This document shows positions 37,962-47,367 of a DNA stretch of 64,000 bases, in pieces. Positions within the stretch are counted from its first letter, which is position 1. Each line of letters begins with the position of its first letter. Under the pieces are notes generated by a model. It was given only the letters and a program-made list of their open reading frames with translations, did no database searches and was not told where the DNA came from. The position numbers and the translations under genes were made by a program. Origin of the DNA: Undibacter mobilis (GTDB lineage: Bacteria > Pseudomonadota > Alphaproteobacteria > Rhizobiales > Xanthobacteraceae); assembly GCF_003367195.1 (NCBI RefSeq), contig NZ_QRGO01000001.1:482501-546500 (forward strand). The letters run 5' to 3'.

Positions 37962-40172
37962 CTACTTGCTTTCGAGTGCGAACACGCCGTTCCAGTCCGC
38001 CGGCGGCGCTTCCTTCTGAAAGCCGGCAATGCGCAAGGTGTAGATATCGACCAACCGGTCGAGACCGAAAGGCTGCACGGCCTGCCGGCAGCGCAAGATC
38101 ATCTGCTCCGCGGCATCGAAATCCTGGCCGCGATAGGCTTTCAGCATATCGCCGAATACCTGCCGCAGCTGCAGATAAGTCTCACTCTGCGCAACATCGG
38201 CGGCGCCCAGCACGGAATAGACCGTTTCCGGCTCGGTCTTGCCCTTCACCGTGATGACGTCGAGCTCCAGGATCGCAAACCGATCGCCAATCGCCTTGGC
38301 GGTGTTGCTGCCGATGATAATGCCGACGCCGTAATTCTTGGACTGGCCTTCCAGGCGCGAGGCGAGATTCACGGAATCGCCGAGCACCGAATAATTGAAG
38401 CGCAGATCCGAACCCATATTGCCGACAACGCAGCGGCCGGTATTGATGCCGATGCCGATCTTAATCGGAATGAAACGCTGACCGCCCGCTTCGGCCTCCT
38501 TCTCGCGCTGCGCGTTGAGAATGTCGACTCGGCGCAGCATTTCCAGCGCCGCGGCGCAGGCGTGCGCCTCGTGATCGTTGTCCGTGAGTGGCGCATTCCA
38601 GAACGCCATGACGGCATCGCCGATATACTTGTCGATGGTGCCGTGGTTCTCGATGATCGCGTTGGTGAGCGGCGTCAGGAAGTTGTTCATCAGGGTGGTG
38701 AGGCCCTGTGGATCGTCCTTGTACAGTTCGGAAATGGTGGTGAAGCCGCGCACGTCCGAGAACATGATCGACATGTTACGGTCTTCGCCGCCGAGCGTCA
38801 GCGTCTCGTGCGATTGGGCGAGCTGGGCCACCAGTTCCGGCGACAAATACTGCCCGAACGCAGTGCGGATGCGGTGACGCTGCAGTTGCTCGCGGAAGTA
38901 ATTTGTGAAGATCAGCGTCAGATAGATCAGGAATGTCGCCAGCAGCGGAAAGGTCGCGTCGATCAGTATGCGCTGTTGCGTGAACAGAACCCACGAGCCG
39001 GCCAGGATCGCCGCTGAGACCAGCGCGCCGAGGCCGAGCATCATGGCCGCGCCGAGCACGGGGCCGAGCGCGATGATGGTCAAGCCGAACAGCGTGGCGA
39101 CGACGAGTTCCGCGCCGATCGCGTAGCTCGGGCGCGTCAACACCGATTTCGACAGGATGCTCTCCAGCACCTGGGCATGGACCTCGACGCCGGACATCGC
39201 CGGGTCGATCGGCGTCGCCTTGATGTCGCGCAGGCCCACAGCCGAAGTACCGACGAGCACCAGCTTGCGCGCAATGCGTTCCGGCGGCACGCGGCCTTCG
39301 AGCACATCCCGGGCCGAGACGTAACGGCCGGCATCATAGGGTGCGAAATGAACCCAGAGCTGGCCCTGCCCGTCGGTCGGCATGTCGAGCGCCGGAATGG
39401 CGACGCTGCGCACGCCGGCCGGACCGCTGTTGACGCGGAAGGCGCTGGCACGCGTCACCACGCGCAACATGTCCAGCGTCAGGGACGGCATCAGCGTGTC
39501 CTGCGCGTTCATCAGCATCGGCACGCGGCGCACGATGCCGTCGGCTTCGGGCTGCATGGTCAGCATGCCGCGGCCGGCCGCCGCCTGCTCCAGCACCGGC
39601 AGATTGCCGATGAGGCCGGGGTAATTGAGCAGGAAGCGGCGCGGATCAGGGCCAATCATCGCGAAGCCGACCGATGGCGGCTTGGCGGCGCCATCCGGCA
39701 GATGATGCCCGGATTCGCCGAGTACAACGCGCGAGGCCCGCATCGCTTCGGCGAACACCGCGTCATTATCCGGCAGCTTGCGCAACTCATCGCGGGTGGC
39801 GGCATCGAGATTGCGGAAGCTGTCGGCGGCAACGGCCGGCGACATTCGATCCGGCTCGGCGAAGATGATGTCGTAGGCGACCACCGCGGCACCGAGACGC
39901 GTGAGCTTGTTATTGAGATCGGCCAGCAAGGTGCGCGGCCATGGCCATTGCCCCAGCGCCTTCAAACTCGCCTCGTCGATGTCGACGATGACCGCCGGGC
40001 GCAACGTGGCCTCGCGCGGCTTGATGCGTTGATAGAGATCGAAGGTGCGGCTGCGCAAGGCTTCGAGCGGCGCCGGATCGGCGATGCGCAGCGTAACGAG
40101 CGCCGCCATCAGGACGAGGCTGACCGCCCGGCCAACGCCGAACCAGCGCCCGATTCGCCCAAGGATCTTCAT
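37962..40172 (-). CDS. CHASE2-domain adenylate cyclase
   Basis: 736 residues. An N-terminal helix (about 15-31), an extracytoplasmic CHASE2 sensor domain (about 35-340, with VDIDEASLKALGQWPWPR and VLVGTSAVGLRDIKATP), three membrane helices (about 350-425), then a class III cyclase domain. Metal-binding Asp 473 (MFSDVRGF) and Asp 519 (YIGDAV) are present. Lys 515 (DKYIGD) and Asp 599 (VLGDSVN), the adenine-specific pair, together with Asn 602 and Arg 606, predict an active ATP-using enzyme. CHASE2 probably senses an envelope signal. The gene is last in a tight minus-strand operon, one base after the HlyD-like gene, behind the type I secretion genes. Confidence 0.93.
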   Translation of the reverse strand: MKILGRIGRWFGVGRAVSLVLMAALVTLRIADPAPLEALRSRTFDLYQRIKPREATLRPAVIVDIDEASLKALGQWPWPRTLLADLNNKLTRLGAAVVAYDIIFAEPDRMSPAVAADSFRNLDAATRDELRKLPDNDAVFAEAMRASRVVLGESGHHLPDGAAKPPSVGFAMIGPDPRRFLLNYPGLIGNLPVLEQAAAGRGMLTMQPEADGIVRRVPMLMNAQDTLMPSLTLDMLRVVTRASAFRVNSGPAGVRSVAIPALDMPTDGQGQLWVHFAPYDAGRYVSARDVLEGRVPPERIARKLVLVGTSAVGLRDIKATPIDPAMSGVEVHAQVLESILSKSVLTRPSYAIGAELVVATLFGLTIIALGPVLGAAMMLGLGALVSAAILAGSWVLFTQQRILIDATFPLLATFLIYLTLIFTNYFREQLQRHRIRTAFGQYLSPELVAQLAQSHETLTLGGEDRNMSIMFSDVRGFTTISELYKDDPQGLTTLMNNFLTPLTNAIIENHGTIDKYIGDAVMAFWNAPLTDNDHEAHACAAALEMLRRVDILNAQREKEAEAGGQRFIPIKIGIGINTGRCVVGNMGSDLRFNYSVLGDSVNLASRLEGQSKNYGVGIIIGSNTAKAIGDRFAILELDVITVKGKTEPETVYSVLGAADVAQSETYLQLRQVFGDMLKAYRGQDFDAAEQMILRCRQAVQPFGLDRLVDIYTLRIAGFQKEAPPADWNGVFALESK

Positions 40173-40173
40173 G

Positions 40174-41490
40174 CTATTTCTCGCGGAAGGCGCGCATGAA
40201 CTGATCGTAGAGCGGCTTCATCAGATAGGAGATGACGGTGCGCTCGCCGGTCTGCACGAAGGCCTCCACCGGCATGCCGGGCAGCAACTTCAACTCGCCG
40301 AGCTTCTTCAGTTCCTCCGGCGGCAGGCCGACGCGAATGGTGTAAAAGCTCAGCCCTGTGCGCGGGTCGGTCGAGGTGTCCGCCGACACCCGCGTCACTT
40401 CACCATCGATTTCCGGTGTGGTGCGGGTGTTGAAAGCCGAGAAGCGCAACACCGCGTGCTGGCCGACCTTAACCTGCGCGATGTCCTGCGGCTGCACCTT
40501 GGCTTCGACCTGCAACCGGTCATTATCCGGCACGATATACATGATCGGATCGGACGCGGAGATGACGCCGCCGATCGTATGCACCGCCGACTGGAACACG
40601 AAGCCGGTCTGCGGCGCGCGGATATCGACGCGGCGCAACTGGTCCTCGGCGGTGATCTTGCGCTCGACGAATTCGCCGATCTTGCCGTCGGTCTCGCGCA
40701 GTTCCTTGGCGACCTCGCTCGACAGGTTCTGGTCGATCTGAATGATCTGCAAACGGATCTCGGCGATCTTGCCGCGTGACTGCGCCGCGACCGCCAGCAG
40801 TTGCGCGCGCTCGCCGCCGAGCCGCGCCATCTCGCGCTCGAGCTGCGTGAGGCGCGAGAGCTGCACCAGATTCTTGTTATAAAGCTCGCGCACGCCGATG
40901 AGTTCGCGGCCGATCAGCTCGATCTCCTGGGCCTTGGCCGCTTGCTGCGCCTCGATGCCGCCGATCTCCTGTTCGAGTTGGGCGACGCGCTGGCCAAGCT
41001 GCGCCTTCTGGCCGGTGCGCTCGGTGCGGCGTAGCTCAAACAGCTTCTGCTCACTGGCCAGGGTCGCGGCAATATCAGCATCCTTGGCGCGCGCCACCAG
41101 ATCCGGCGCAAAGGCGATGGCCTCGGCGCCATCGCGCTCGGCCTCGAGCCGCGCCTTGCGCGCCAGTTGCTGATCCAGCCCCTTGGCGACGATGGCGAGG
41201 TTGGCGCGCATCACGGTCTCGTCGAGCCGCACCAGCACATCGCCCGCCTTGACGCGGTCGCCATCGCGCACGCGCAATTCGCCGACAATGCCGCCGGTGG
41301 GATGCTGCACCTTCTGCACGTTCTGATCGACCACGACCGAGCCCTGCGCGATCAGCGCACCCGACAGCTTCACGGTCGCCGCCCAGCCGCCAACGCCGCC
41401 GCCGAGCAGGATGACGATCATCAGGCCGACGATCAGATGACGCCGGATCGAAGCGCGCGCTGCCGATGGCATCGGGGCTGTGCCGGTCAT
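40174..41490 (-). CDS. type I secretion membrane fusion protein (HlyD family)
   Basis: 438 residues. An N-terminal membrane helix (about 20-40, IVGLMIVILLGGGVGGWAATV), biotinyl-lipoyl-like beta segment (VQHPTGGIVGELRVRDGD), a long coiled coil (about 100-290), and a C-terminal beta-barrel with IVPDNDRLQVEAKV and YLMKPLYDQFMRAFREK. The family links an inner-membrane ABC protein to a TolC-type pore. Its start overlaps the ABC gene stop by 4 bp (ATGA). No TolC gene is in the window, so the outer-membrane channel must come from elsewhere. Confidence 0.95.
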   Translation of the reverse strand: MTGTAPMPSAARASIRRHLIVGLMIVILLGGGVGGWAATVKLSGALIAQGSVVVDQNVQKVQHPTGGIVGELRVRDGDRVKAGDVLVRLDETVMRANLAIVAKGLDQQLARKARLEAERDGAEAIAFAPDLVARAKDADIAATLASEQKLFELRRTERTGQKAQLGQRVAQLEQEIGGIEAQQAAKAQEIELIGRELIGVRELYNKNLVQLSRLTQLEREMARLGGERAQLLAVAAQSRGKIAEIRLQIIQIDQNLSSEVAKELRETDGKIGEFVERKITAEDQLRRVDIRAPQTGFVFQSAVHTIGGVISASDPIMYIVPDNDRLQVEAKVQPQDIAQVKVGQHAVLRFSAFNTRTTPEIDGEVTRVSADTSTDPRTGLSFYTIRVGLPPEELKKLGELKLLPGMPVEAFVQTGERTVISYLMKPLYDQFMRAFREK

Positions 41491-43244
41491 GCGCTGGCTC
41501 CGCCTTCCGAGCGTGCCGTGATCGGCGTCGCGGCGGCAACACCAGGCGGCCGCTGCAGCACCTTGGCCAGTACTTCGTCCTTCGGGCCGAGCGCCTGGAC
41601 GCGGCCCTGGTTGAGCATGAGAATCTGATCGACGCCGGCGATCGCACTCGGCCGATGGGCGATGACGATGACGATGCCCTTGCGCTCGCGAATGCCAAGA
41701 ATCGCACGCGTCAGCGCGGTGTCACCGTCGGCATCCAGATGCGAGTTCGGCTCGTCGAGCACAACGAGAAACGGATTGCGATAAACGGCGCGGGCGAGCG
41801 CGACGCGCTGCGCCTGTCCCGCCGAAAGCGCGTCGCCATGTTCGCCGACGGGCGTCTCATAGCCCTGCGGCAGCGCCACGATCATCTCGTGCACGCCAAC
41901 GGCCTTGGCGGCGGCAATCACTGCATTGCCGTCCGGCTTATCCTCGAAGCGCGCGATGTTCTCGGCCACCGTGCCGGTCATCAGTTCGACGTCCTGCGGC
42001 AGGTAGCCGATATGGGGCCCTAGTTGCTCGGACGACCACTGATCGAGCGCGGCGCCGTCGAGGCGCACCTTACCGCGCGCCGATGGCCAGACACCGACGA
42101 GGACACGCGCCAGCGACGACTTGCCGGAGCCGCTCGGACCGATGATGCCGAGCCCCTGCCCGGCGTCGAGCTTGAAAGCGATCTCCTGCACCAGCACCTT
42201 GTTCGTGCCCGGCGCGGTTGCGGCAACGCCTTCGACGGCAAGCCGGTGCGACGGCGCCGGCAGCGCCATCGGCTGCTGTTGGGCCGGCATGGCCTCGAGC
42301 AGATTGTTCAGCCGCTTCCAGCTCTGCCGGGCGGCGACAAAGCCCTTCCAATTGGCGATGGCGAGATCGACCGGCGCGAGCGCGCGGGCGCTCAGGATCG
42401 AGCTGGCAATGATGATCCCGGCACTCGCCTGCTGATTGATGACAAGCCAGGCGCCGACCGCCAGCACGCCGGACTGCAAGAGCATGCGCAGCACCTTGGA
42501 CGCGGAGCCGAGACCGCCGCCGATGTCGCTGGTCTGTTGCTGGCTGGCGAGATAGCGGCGGTTGGCGTTCGCCCAGCGCGCCGCCATACGCGGCAGCATG
42601 CCCATCGCGATCAGCACCTCGGCATTGCGCCGGCTCGCTTCGGCGATGTTGCTGCGGGCTGCCGCGGCCTCAATCACCGCTTTTGACGGCGCCTGCGTCA
42701 TCACCTCGGTGGCCACGGTCAGCGCGATGAGAACGATTGCGCCGCCAAGCGCCGTGAGACCGATCAGCGGATGGAAGATGAAGCAGATAGCGAGGTAGAG
42801 CGGGATCCACGGCAGGTCGAAGAGCGCCACCGGCCCAAGACCCGAAAGATAGGAGCGCACGGCGTCGAGATCGCGCAGCGGCTGGTTGCCGTCGCCGCGC
42901 GTGCCGATCCGCAAAGGCAGGCGCACCAAAGTGTCATAGACGCGGCCGCTCAGGGATTCATCGAGCGCGGCGCCGACACGGGCCAGAATGCGTGCGCGGA
43001 TCGCGTCGAGCACGCCGAGCGCGGCGAACAACACCACCACGAGCACGAGCAGGCCGACGAGCGTCGGCACACTGCGACTCGGCAGCACGCGGTCATAGAC
43101 CTCGAGCATGAACAGGGCGCCGGTGAGCATGAGGATGTTGCTCATGCCGGAGATCAGCCCGGTGCCGATGAACGCGCCGCGGCAGGCCGCGAGCGCAGCC
43201 GAGAGTTCGGAGCGGAGCTTGGGTGACCGGTGTCCGGCTTGCAT
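41487..43244 (-). CDS. type I secretion system permease/ATPase
   Basis: 585 residues. Six-helix ABC exporter membrane domain (about 20-330) fused to a nucleotide-binding domain. NBD motifs: Walker A GPSGSGKSS, signature LSAGQAQRVALARA, Walker B FLVVLDEPNSHLD, switch His in IVIAHRP. No C39 peptidase domain is present at the N-terminus, so the substrate is not leader-cleaved on export. Starts 9 bp after the FecR/RTX protein gene and is the dedicated exporter by position. PrtD-like layout. Confidence 0.95.
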   Translation of the reverse strand: MQAGHRSPKLRSELSAALAACRGAFIGTGLISGMSNILMLTGALFMLEVYDRVLPSRSVPTLVGLLVLVVVLFAALGVLDAIRARILARVGAALDESLSGRVYDTLVRLPLRIGTRGDGNQPLRDLDAVRSYLSGLGPVALFDLPWIPLYLAICFIFHPLIGLTALGGAIVLIALTVATEVMTQAPSKAVIEAAAARSNIAEASRRNAEVLIAMGMLPRMAARWANANRRYLASQQQTSDIGGGLGSASKVLRMLLQSGVLAVGAWLVINQQASAGIIIASSILSARALAPVDLAIANWKGFVAARQSWKRLNNLLEAMPAQQQPMALPAPSHRLAVEGVAATAPGTNKVLVQEIAFKLDAGQGLGIIGPSGSGKSSLARVLVGVWPSARGKVRLDGAALDQWSSEQLGPHIGYLPQDVELMTGTVAENIARFEDKPDGNAVIAAAKAVGVHEMIVALPQGYETPVGEHGDALSAGQAQRVALARAVYRNPFLVVLDEPNSHLDADGDTALTRAILGIRERKGIVIVIAHRPSAIAGVDQILMLNQGRVQALGPKDEVLAKVLQRPPGVAAATPITARSEGGASA

Positions 43245-43253
43245 CAGCCGATA

Positions 43254-45824
43254 TTATACTAATGGGTGGAAGATGAAATCGGCGGCCGTGAGGTGCGTCG
43301 GGTCGACATGCAGCAAGGTTAGCGTGTCGCCATTACCGAAATCGATCTTCGTCGCATGGTCGCCGCCGGTGCCTATATCGTAAAACGTCGCCGCGGCCTT
43401 CAAATCGTTGAAACTGGCGAATGAGAAATCAATGAGGTCGATCACATCGCCTTGCGCGGCATGGCCGGAAAAATCGGCGACCGAAGCCGCACCATAGCCC
43501 GGCTTGAAGGCAAAGCTGTCGGCGCCAGCAAGCCCGAACATCAGATCGCCACCGCCCAATCCGTCGATCGTATTACTGCCGGCCGTGCCGACCAGAGCGT
43601 TGGCGCCGGTGGTCGCGACATTGGCCGTCGTAATGTAGCTGACGTGAAGGCTTGCGCCAGCCGCCAAAGCTCCTCCATCATAAACCAGCGTGATGCCACG
43701 ATCCCCACTGGCGCCGTCTGGATCGGAAGGGTTGGCATAGACGCTGCTGTCGTACGGATCGGAATGGACGAGGCCACTCGGCGCGGAAGCGCGCCAGCCG
43801 CTCCCATCCGCTACCAGCACGACCGACGCGCCGGAAATCGTGCCAAGAGCCGATACCGCGGCGACTGAGGCGCCGTTCACCGGATTTTGCAGCACATCAT
43901 TGAAGGTCGAATAGTTGCCGTGCGTGTCAACGTCTTGGTCGGGATCGAGATTGCGCAAGAAACGCAGATTGCTCAGCGTCGAACCGCTACCATTGTAGAG
44001 GACGATATCGGTCGTGAAGTAATTGGCGTTCGCACCGAGCCCGATCGTCTGCGTCAGCGTCACACCATGACCGGCGGACAGAATGCTCGAGAAATAGCTC
44101 ACGCCGCCTTCGGAATATGACGCGGTCCCGACCGGCGTCATATGTTCGTCGTTCATCAGCGGTGCCTGGTTCACGACATAAGATTGGCCATCGAAGCTGT
44201 AGCCAAGGGCGATGCGATCCTCCGGCGTCCCCGGCGTCGTGACATTGCCGCCACCGGCAAACTGGAATCCGTTCGTCGCACCGTCCTGCGAAACATCAAT
44301 AGTGACGCCCTGGCTCGATGTCAGGGCCACACTGTTCGGCGAACAGACGGGTTGGATGCCTATGTGTACGGCCGTGACATCGGTAAGGCCGCCAGGATCG
44401 GTCACCGACACGACGAGATCGCGGCTGCTGGAGCTGGAATGATCGACCAGACCTGCCGCGATGATGTTGCCGTGGCTATCGACCGAGAACACGCCATCGT
44501 CGTTTCCGGACACGATCTTGTAAACGAGCGAGTCGCCATCGACGTCACTGGCAACGACGGTGCCGACGACGGTTCCCGGCGCCACATGCGAGCGGACGGA
44601 GAAATTGTAGGAATCGGCGGCAAATACCGGCGCGTCATTGATTGGCAGATTGATGATAACCGGCACGGTGATCGGCGGCGGCGGCGTGTCGTGATTGCTC
44701 TTGATGGTCTCGACGACGGCGTGCGTCACCGGTGCGACGCCACCATTGCCGCCGCCCTTGTCGTCGAGAAACAAGGTGATCTTGATCTTGTCGTCAGTCG
44801 GGATCTGCGTGTGCGGCCCGTTTTGCGGCGACTGCGGATTGGGGCCAGGTTGCTGCTGCTGAAAGAACTGCTGCAGGAGCTGGTCGCCGATCGACTTGAT
44901 GTTGACGATTTGCTGCAGCGCCTGGAGTTCAACGGCGAGCTGCGCCGGCGACTTCTGAATTTCTTCGGCAATGATCTGCAACGGCCCGACCGGCCGCACC
45001 ACGATCATCGGACCGTCCTGCACGACGTTGGCGATGATCTGGCCCTGCTGGTTGATGATCACCGCGCCGGTCGCGCTCTGCGACACGTAGAACTGTACGG
45101 TGCCGTCGCTCGCGGTGGTGACGCCGCCGACGGTGCCGCGGATGCCCATGGTGGCGACCGGCGTACCGATGCGCATATCGCCGGTATGGGCGACTTCGCC
45201 GGAAATAAAGGTGAGCGAACCCTGCACCAGGTCCAGCAGCTGCGAATTGCCGGTGCCGTTCGGCGAATAGACGAACTCGCTGACAACGATACGGGTATTG
45301 GCGGTCAGATTCAGCGTCGAGCCGTCGTTGAAGGTGACGGCCATCGTGCCGCCGGCGGTTTGCAGCACGTCGGCGCGCAGCACGACATCGCCGGGTCGCA
45401 CCGTGACGGGAGCGCCGTTGCGCATAATGGTCGAGTCGGCGCTCGCGGTGACGACACGGCCAACCGCATCACTCGCCGCCGGGGCCGGGGCCGTAGCCTG
45501 GGCATACTGGTGCGACGCGCCGGATTTGGTCAGCGCATCGACCAGGTCTGGCGACAGGCGCGCGCCGTCGCCCGACAGGAGCGCGACACGTTCGGCCGTG
45601 CCGAAATAATCGCGGACGATGGCGCGGTCGCCGTTATGACCGTTGAGGTGAAGATCGTTGCCGCTGCGGATGAAGTCCGAATTGAACAGCAGATGCGCGT
45701 CGGGAATTGTGGCGGCGGCGCCTTGCGCACTTTGCTCCACGGTGACGAGCGCCGACGCCTTCGGCTCGCCCTGATCGGCGAACGCGAAGCCTTGCGCCTC
45801 GAACACATCCGTCTCGCGTAACAT
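43254..45824 (-). CDS. secreted FecR/cadherin/RTX-type protein, type I secretion substrate
   Basis: 856 residues, no Sec signal. A small N-terminal unit (about 40-105, LHLNGHNGDRAIVRDYFG) leads to an Ala/Pro linker with Ala116-Ala117, then a FecR-like domain (about 122-270). A Gln/Pro-rich hinge follows (about 315-345), then a cadherin-like repeat (about 395-480, INDAPVFAADSYNFSV), a beta-rich region (500-745), and a single RTX-type element GLGGGDLMFG (755-764). The acidic, hydrophobic C-terminal tail is the expected secretion signal. One RTX repeat is few for a typical toxin or adhesin. It heads the operon with the ABC and HlyD genes. Adhesin or matrix function is inferred; the linker could be a protease site. 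Confidence 0.85.
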   Translation of the reverse strand: MLRETDVFEAQGFAFADQGEPKASALVTVEQSAQGAAATIPDAHLLFNSDFIRSGNDLHLNGHNGDRAIVRDYFGTAERVALLSGDGARLSPDLVDALTKSGASHQYAQATAPAPAASDAVGRVVTASADSTIMRNGAPVTVRPGDVVLRADVLQTAGGTMAVTFNDGSTLNLTANTRIVVSEFVYSPNGTGNSQLLDLVQGSLTFISGEVAHTGDMRIGTPVATMGIRGTVGGVTTASDGTVQFYVSQSATGAVIINQQGQIIANVVQDGPMIVVRPVGPLQIIAEEIQKSPAQLAVELQALQQIVNIKSIGDQLLQQFFQQQQPGPNPQSPQNGPHTQIPTDDKIKITLFLDDKGGGNGGVAPVTHAVVETIKSNHDTPPPPITVPVIINLPINDAPVFAADSYNFSVRSHVAPGTVVGTVVASDVDGDSLVYKIVSGNDDGVFSVDSHGNIIAAGLVDHSSSSSRDLVVSVTDPGGLTDVTAVHIGIQPVCSPNSVALTSSQGVTIDVSQDGATNGFQFAGGGNVTTPGTPEDRIALGYSFDGQSYVVNQAPLMNDEHMTPVGTASYSEGGVSYFSSILSAGHGVTLTQTIGLGANANYFTTDIVLYNGSGSTLSNLRFLRNLDPDQDVDTHGNYSTFNDVLQNPVNGASVAAVSALGTISGASVVLVADGSGWRASAPSGLVHSDPYDSSVYANPSDPDGASGDRGITLVYDGGALAAGASLHVSYITTANVATTGANALVGTAGSNTIDGLGGGDLMFGLAGADSFAFKPGYGAASVADFSGHAAQGDVIDLIDFSFASFNDLKAAATFYDIGTGGDHATKIDFGNGDTLTLLHVDPTHLTAADFIFHPLV

Positions 45825-46246
45825 GCCCCTGACCGCCTCACCGGTCGCGATAAGATCGGATTACCGCCCGGCGCGCGGCCTGCCTGATATCGGCGGGTCG
45901 GCGGCGGGCGGGTCTTAAGAAAGCGTTTATAGTATACACTCCGCGAAATCGCCGGGAAAATCCCGAAAATCGCGGAAATATCATTAATCGGGGGCCAAAC
46001 GGCCTCGTTTCGGCAATTGCCGAAAAAATGGGCCCCGCTGCGCCCGAAATTGCAACCTGCCGATCTATTTTCCGGCGACGCCGACGAAGGCACCGCCCCG
46101 TCTTCTCGACCAAGAACCCTATTCCGACAACCGGCCTGTCCGCCGTGATCCGGATCACACCGGTGGCGACGGTCCTGCGGCACATTGGCGGCGCGATGAC
46201 CGCGACCCCCGCAGCCTTCCCGGCGATCCGCTAGGATGCAGGGCAA
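45825..46246. other. intergenic region with nested palindromes
   Basis: A 422-bp gap between the divergent FecR/RTX operon and the MBL gene. It holds CCGCGA...CGGGA/TCCCG...TCGCGG at 45941-45975 and an 18-bp perfect palindrome at 46008-46025, enclosed by GGGGCC (45991) and GGCCCC (46031). A TATACTATAAA-like string on the minus strand near 45927-45938 could be a -10 region for the operon, but no good -35 was seen. No protein-coding gene is evident. Confidence 0.6.
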
Positions 46247-46282
46247 ATGATTCCAAGAAACGACCGAAGGGCGGCGGACTTC

Positions 46283-47101
46283 ATGCGCGTGCGATTCTGG
46301 GGAGTGAGGGGCAGCATCGCCTGTCCAGGTGCAGACACGATCCGCTATGGCGGCAATACGCCCTGCATCGAGGTCCGCTGCGGTGACCATGTGCTGATCT
46401 TCGACGCCGGCACAGGCTTGCGCCAGCTCGGCAACGCGCTGGTCAAAGACAGCGCCCGCCGCGAGGCCGATATCTTCCTCACCCACTGCCATCTCGACCA
46501 CGTCACCGGCCTGCCGTTCTTCGCGCCGTTCTTCATTGACGGTTACAAAGTCGGCATCTGGGCCGGCAATCTGCTGCCCGATGGCAGCGTCGAACAGGTA
46601 ATGCGCAAGATCATGAGCTCGCCGCTGTTTCCGGTCGAGGTCGAGATCTTCCGGGCCGGCATCACCTATCACGATTTCGTCTCCGGCGACGTGCTCAAAC
46701 CCCATCCCGGCATCACCCTGCACACCGCGCCGCTCGACCATCCCGACGGCGCCAGCGGCTACCGCCTCGAATACAATGGAAAGGTCTTTGCGCTGATCAG
46801 CGACACGTCGGGCTTTCCAGGCCAGCGCGATCGCGAACTGGTGGCGCTGGCGCGTAACGCCGACCTCATCGTCTACGATGCGACCTTCACCGAGGAAGAA
46901 ATAAAGACCCGCGAGACCTGGGGACACTCGACCTGGAATCGCGGCGTCAAGCTCGCCGACGAGGCCGGCGCCAAGACACTATGCCTGTTTCATCATGACC
47001 CATCGCACGACGACGACGTCATGGACGCGCTGGCTGCCGACGCGGCCGACGCCCGCCCTGGCACGCTGACCGCGCGCGAAGGGCAAATCATCGATCTGTA
47101 G
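46283..47101 (+). CDS. MBL-fold metallo-hydrolase
   Basis: About 272 residues from ATG 46283 (MRVRFWGVRGSI); an upstream ATG at 46247 adds 12 atypical residues. The beta-lactamase-fold metal motif THCHLDHVTG (HxHxDH) is followed by DHPDG, SDTSG, a YDATF Asp ligand and WGHSTWN, as in cyclic-phosphodiesterase-like/PhnP-type MBL proteins. The opening WGVRGSIACPG with YGGNTPCIEV is very typical of this branch. The substrate is not known. Divergent from the FecR operon. Alternatives include a general phosphodiesterase or RNase-like role. Confidence 0.88.
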   Translation: MRVRFWGVRGSIACPGADTIRYGGNTPCIEVRCGDHVLIFDAGTGLRQLGNALVKDSARREADIFLTHCHLDHVTGLPFFAPFFIDGYKVGIWAGNLLPDGSVEQVMRKIMSSPLFPVEVEIFRAGITYHDFVSGDVLKPHPGITLHTAPLDHPDGASGYRLEYNGKVFALISDTSGFPGQRDRELVALARNADLIVYDATFTEEEIKTRETWGHSTWNRGVKLADEAGAKTLCLFHHDPSHDDDVMDALAADAADARPGTLTAREGQIIDL

Positions 47102-47367
47102 TCGTTGCGCATGACAGCGGCCAAGCTCGCCGCTTTATTTCCCTTTTCTTAATGATGAACATTCCGTTGCGCATCGACGCAGCGCTCGACGATTCAAATT
47201 TTAGATAATCCTGCACCGACGCATTGACGCTACGCGGCAAAGTATGCGCCGGGGAACCCGGCATTTAACGGGCCTGCAGCGGCGCTTGTTCTATCGATCC
47301 CCTTCACGAGAGGAGCCGCACCAGCCAATGAAGGCAGGCGCATCGCTCCGACAGGGGGGGCGTTCCG

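Noticed and set aside
44142..45821. 559-residue open frame antisense to the FecR/RTX gene
   Set aside because: No recognisable domain or ribosome-binding site; the opposite strand has clear FecR and RTX motifs.
45530..46927. 465-residue minus-strand frame across the MBL gene
   Set aside because: It starts antisense inside a clear MBL gene, crosses the palindromic control region and ends inside the FecR gene in another frame.
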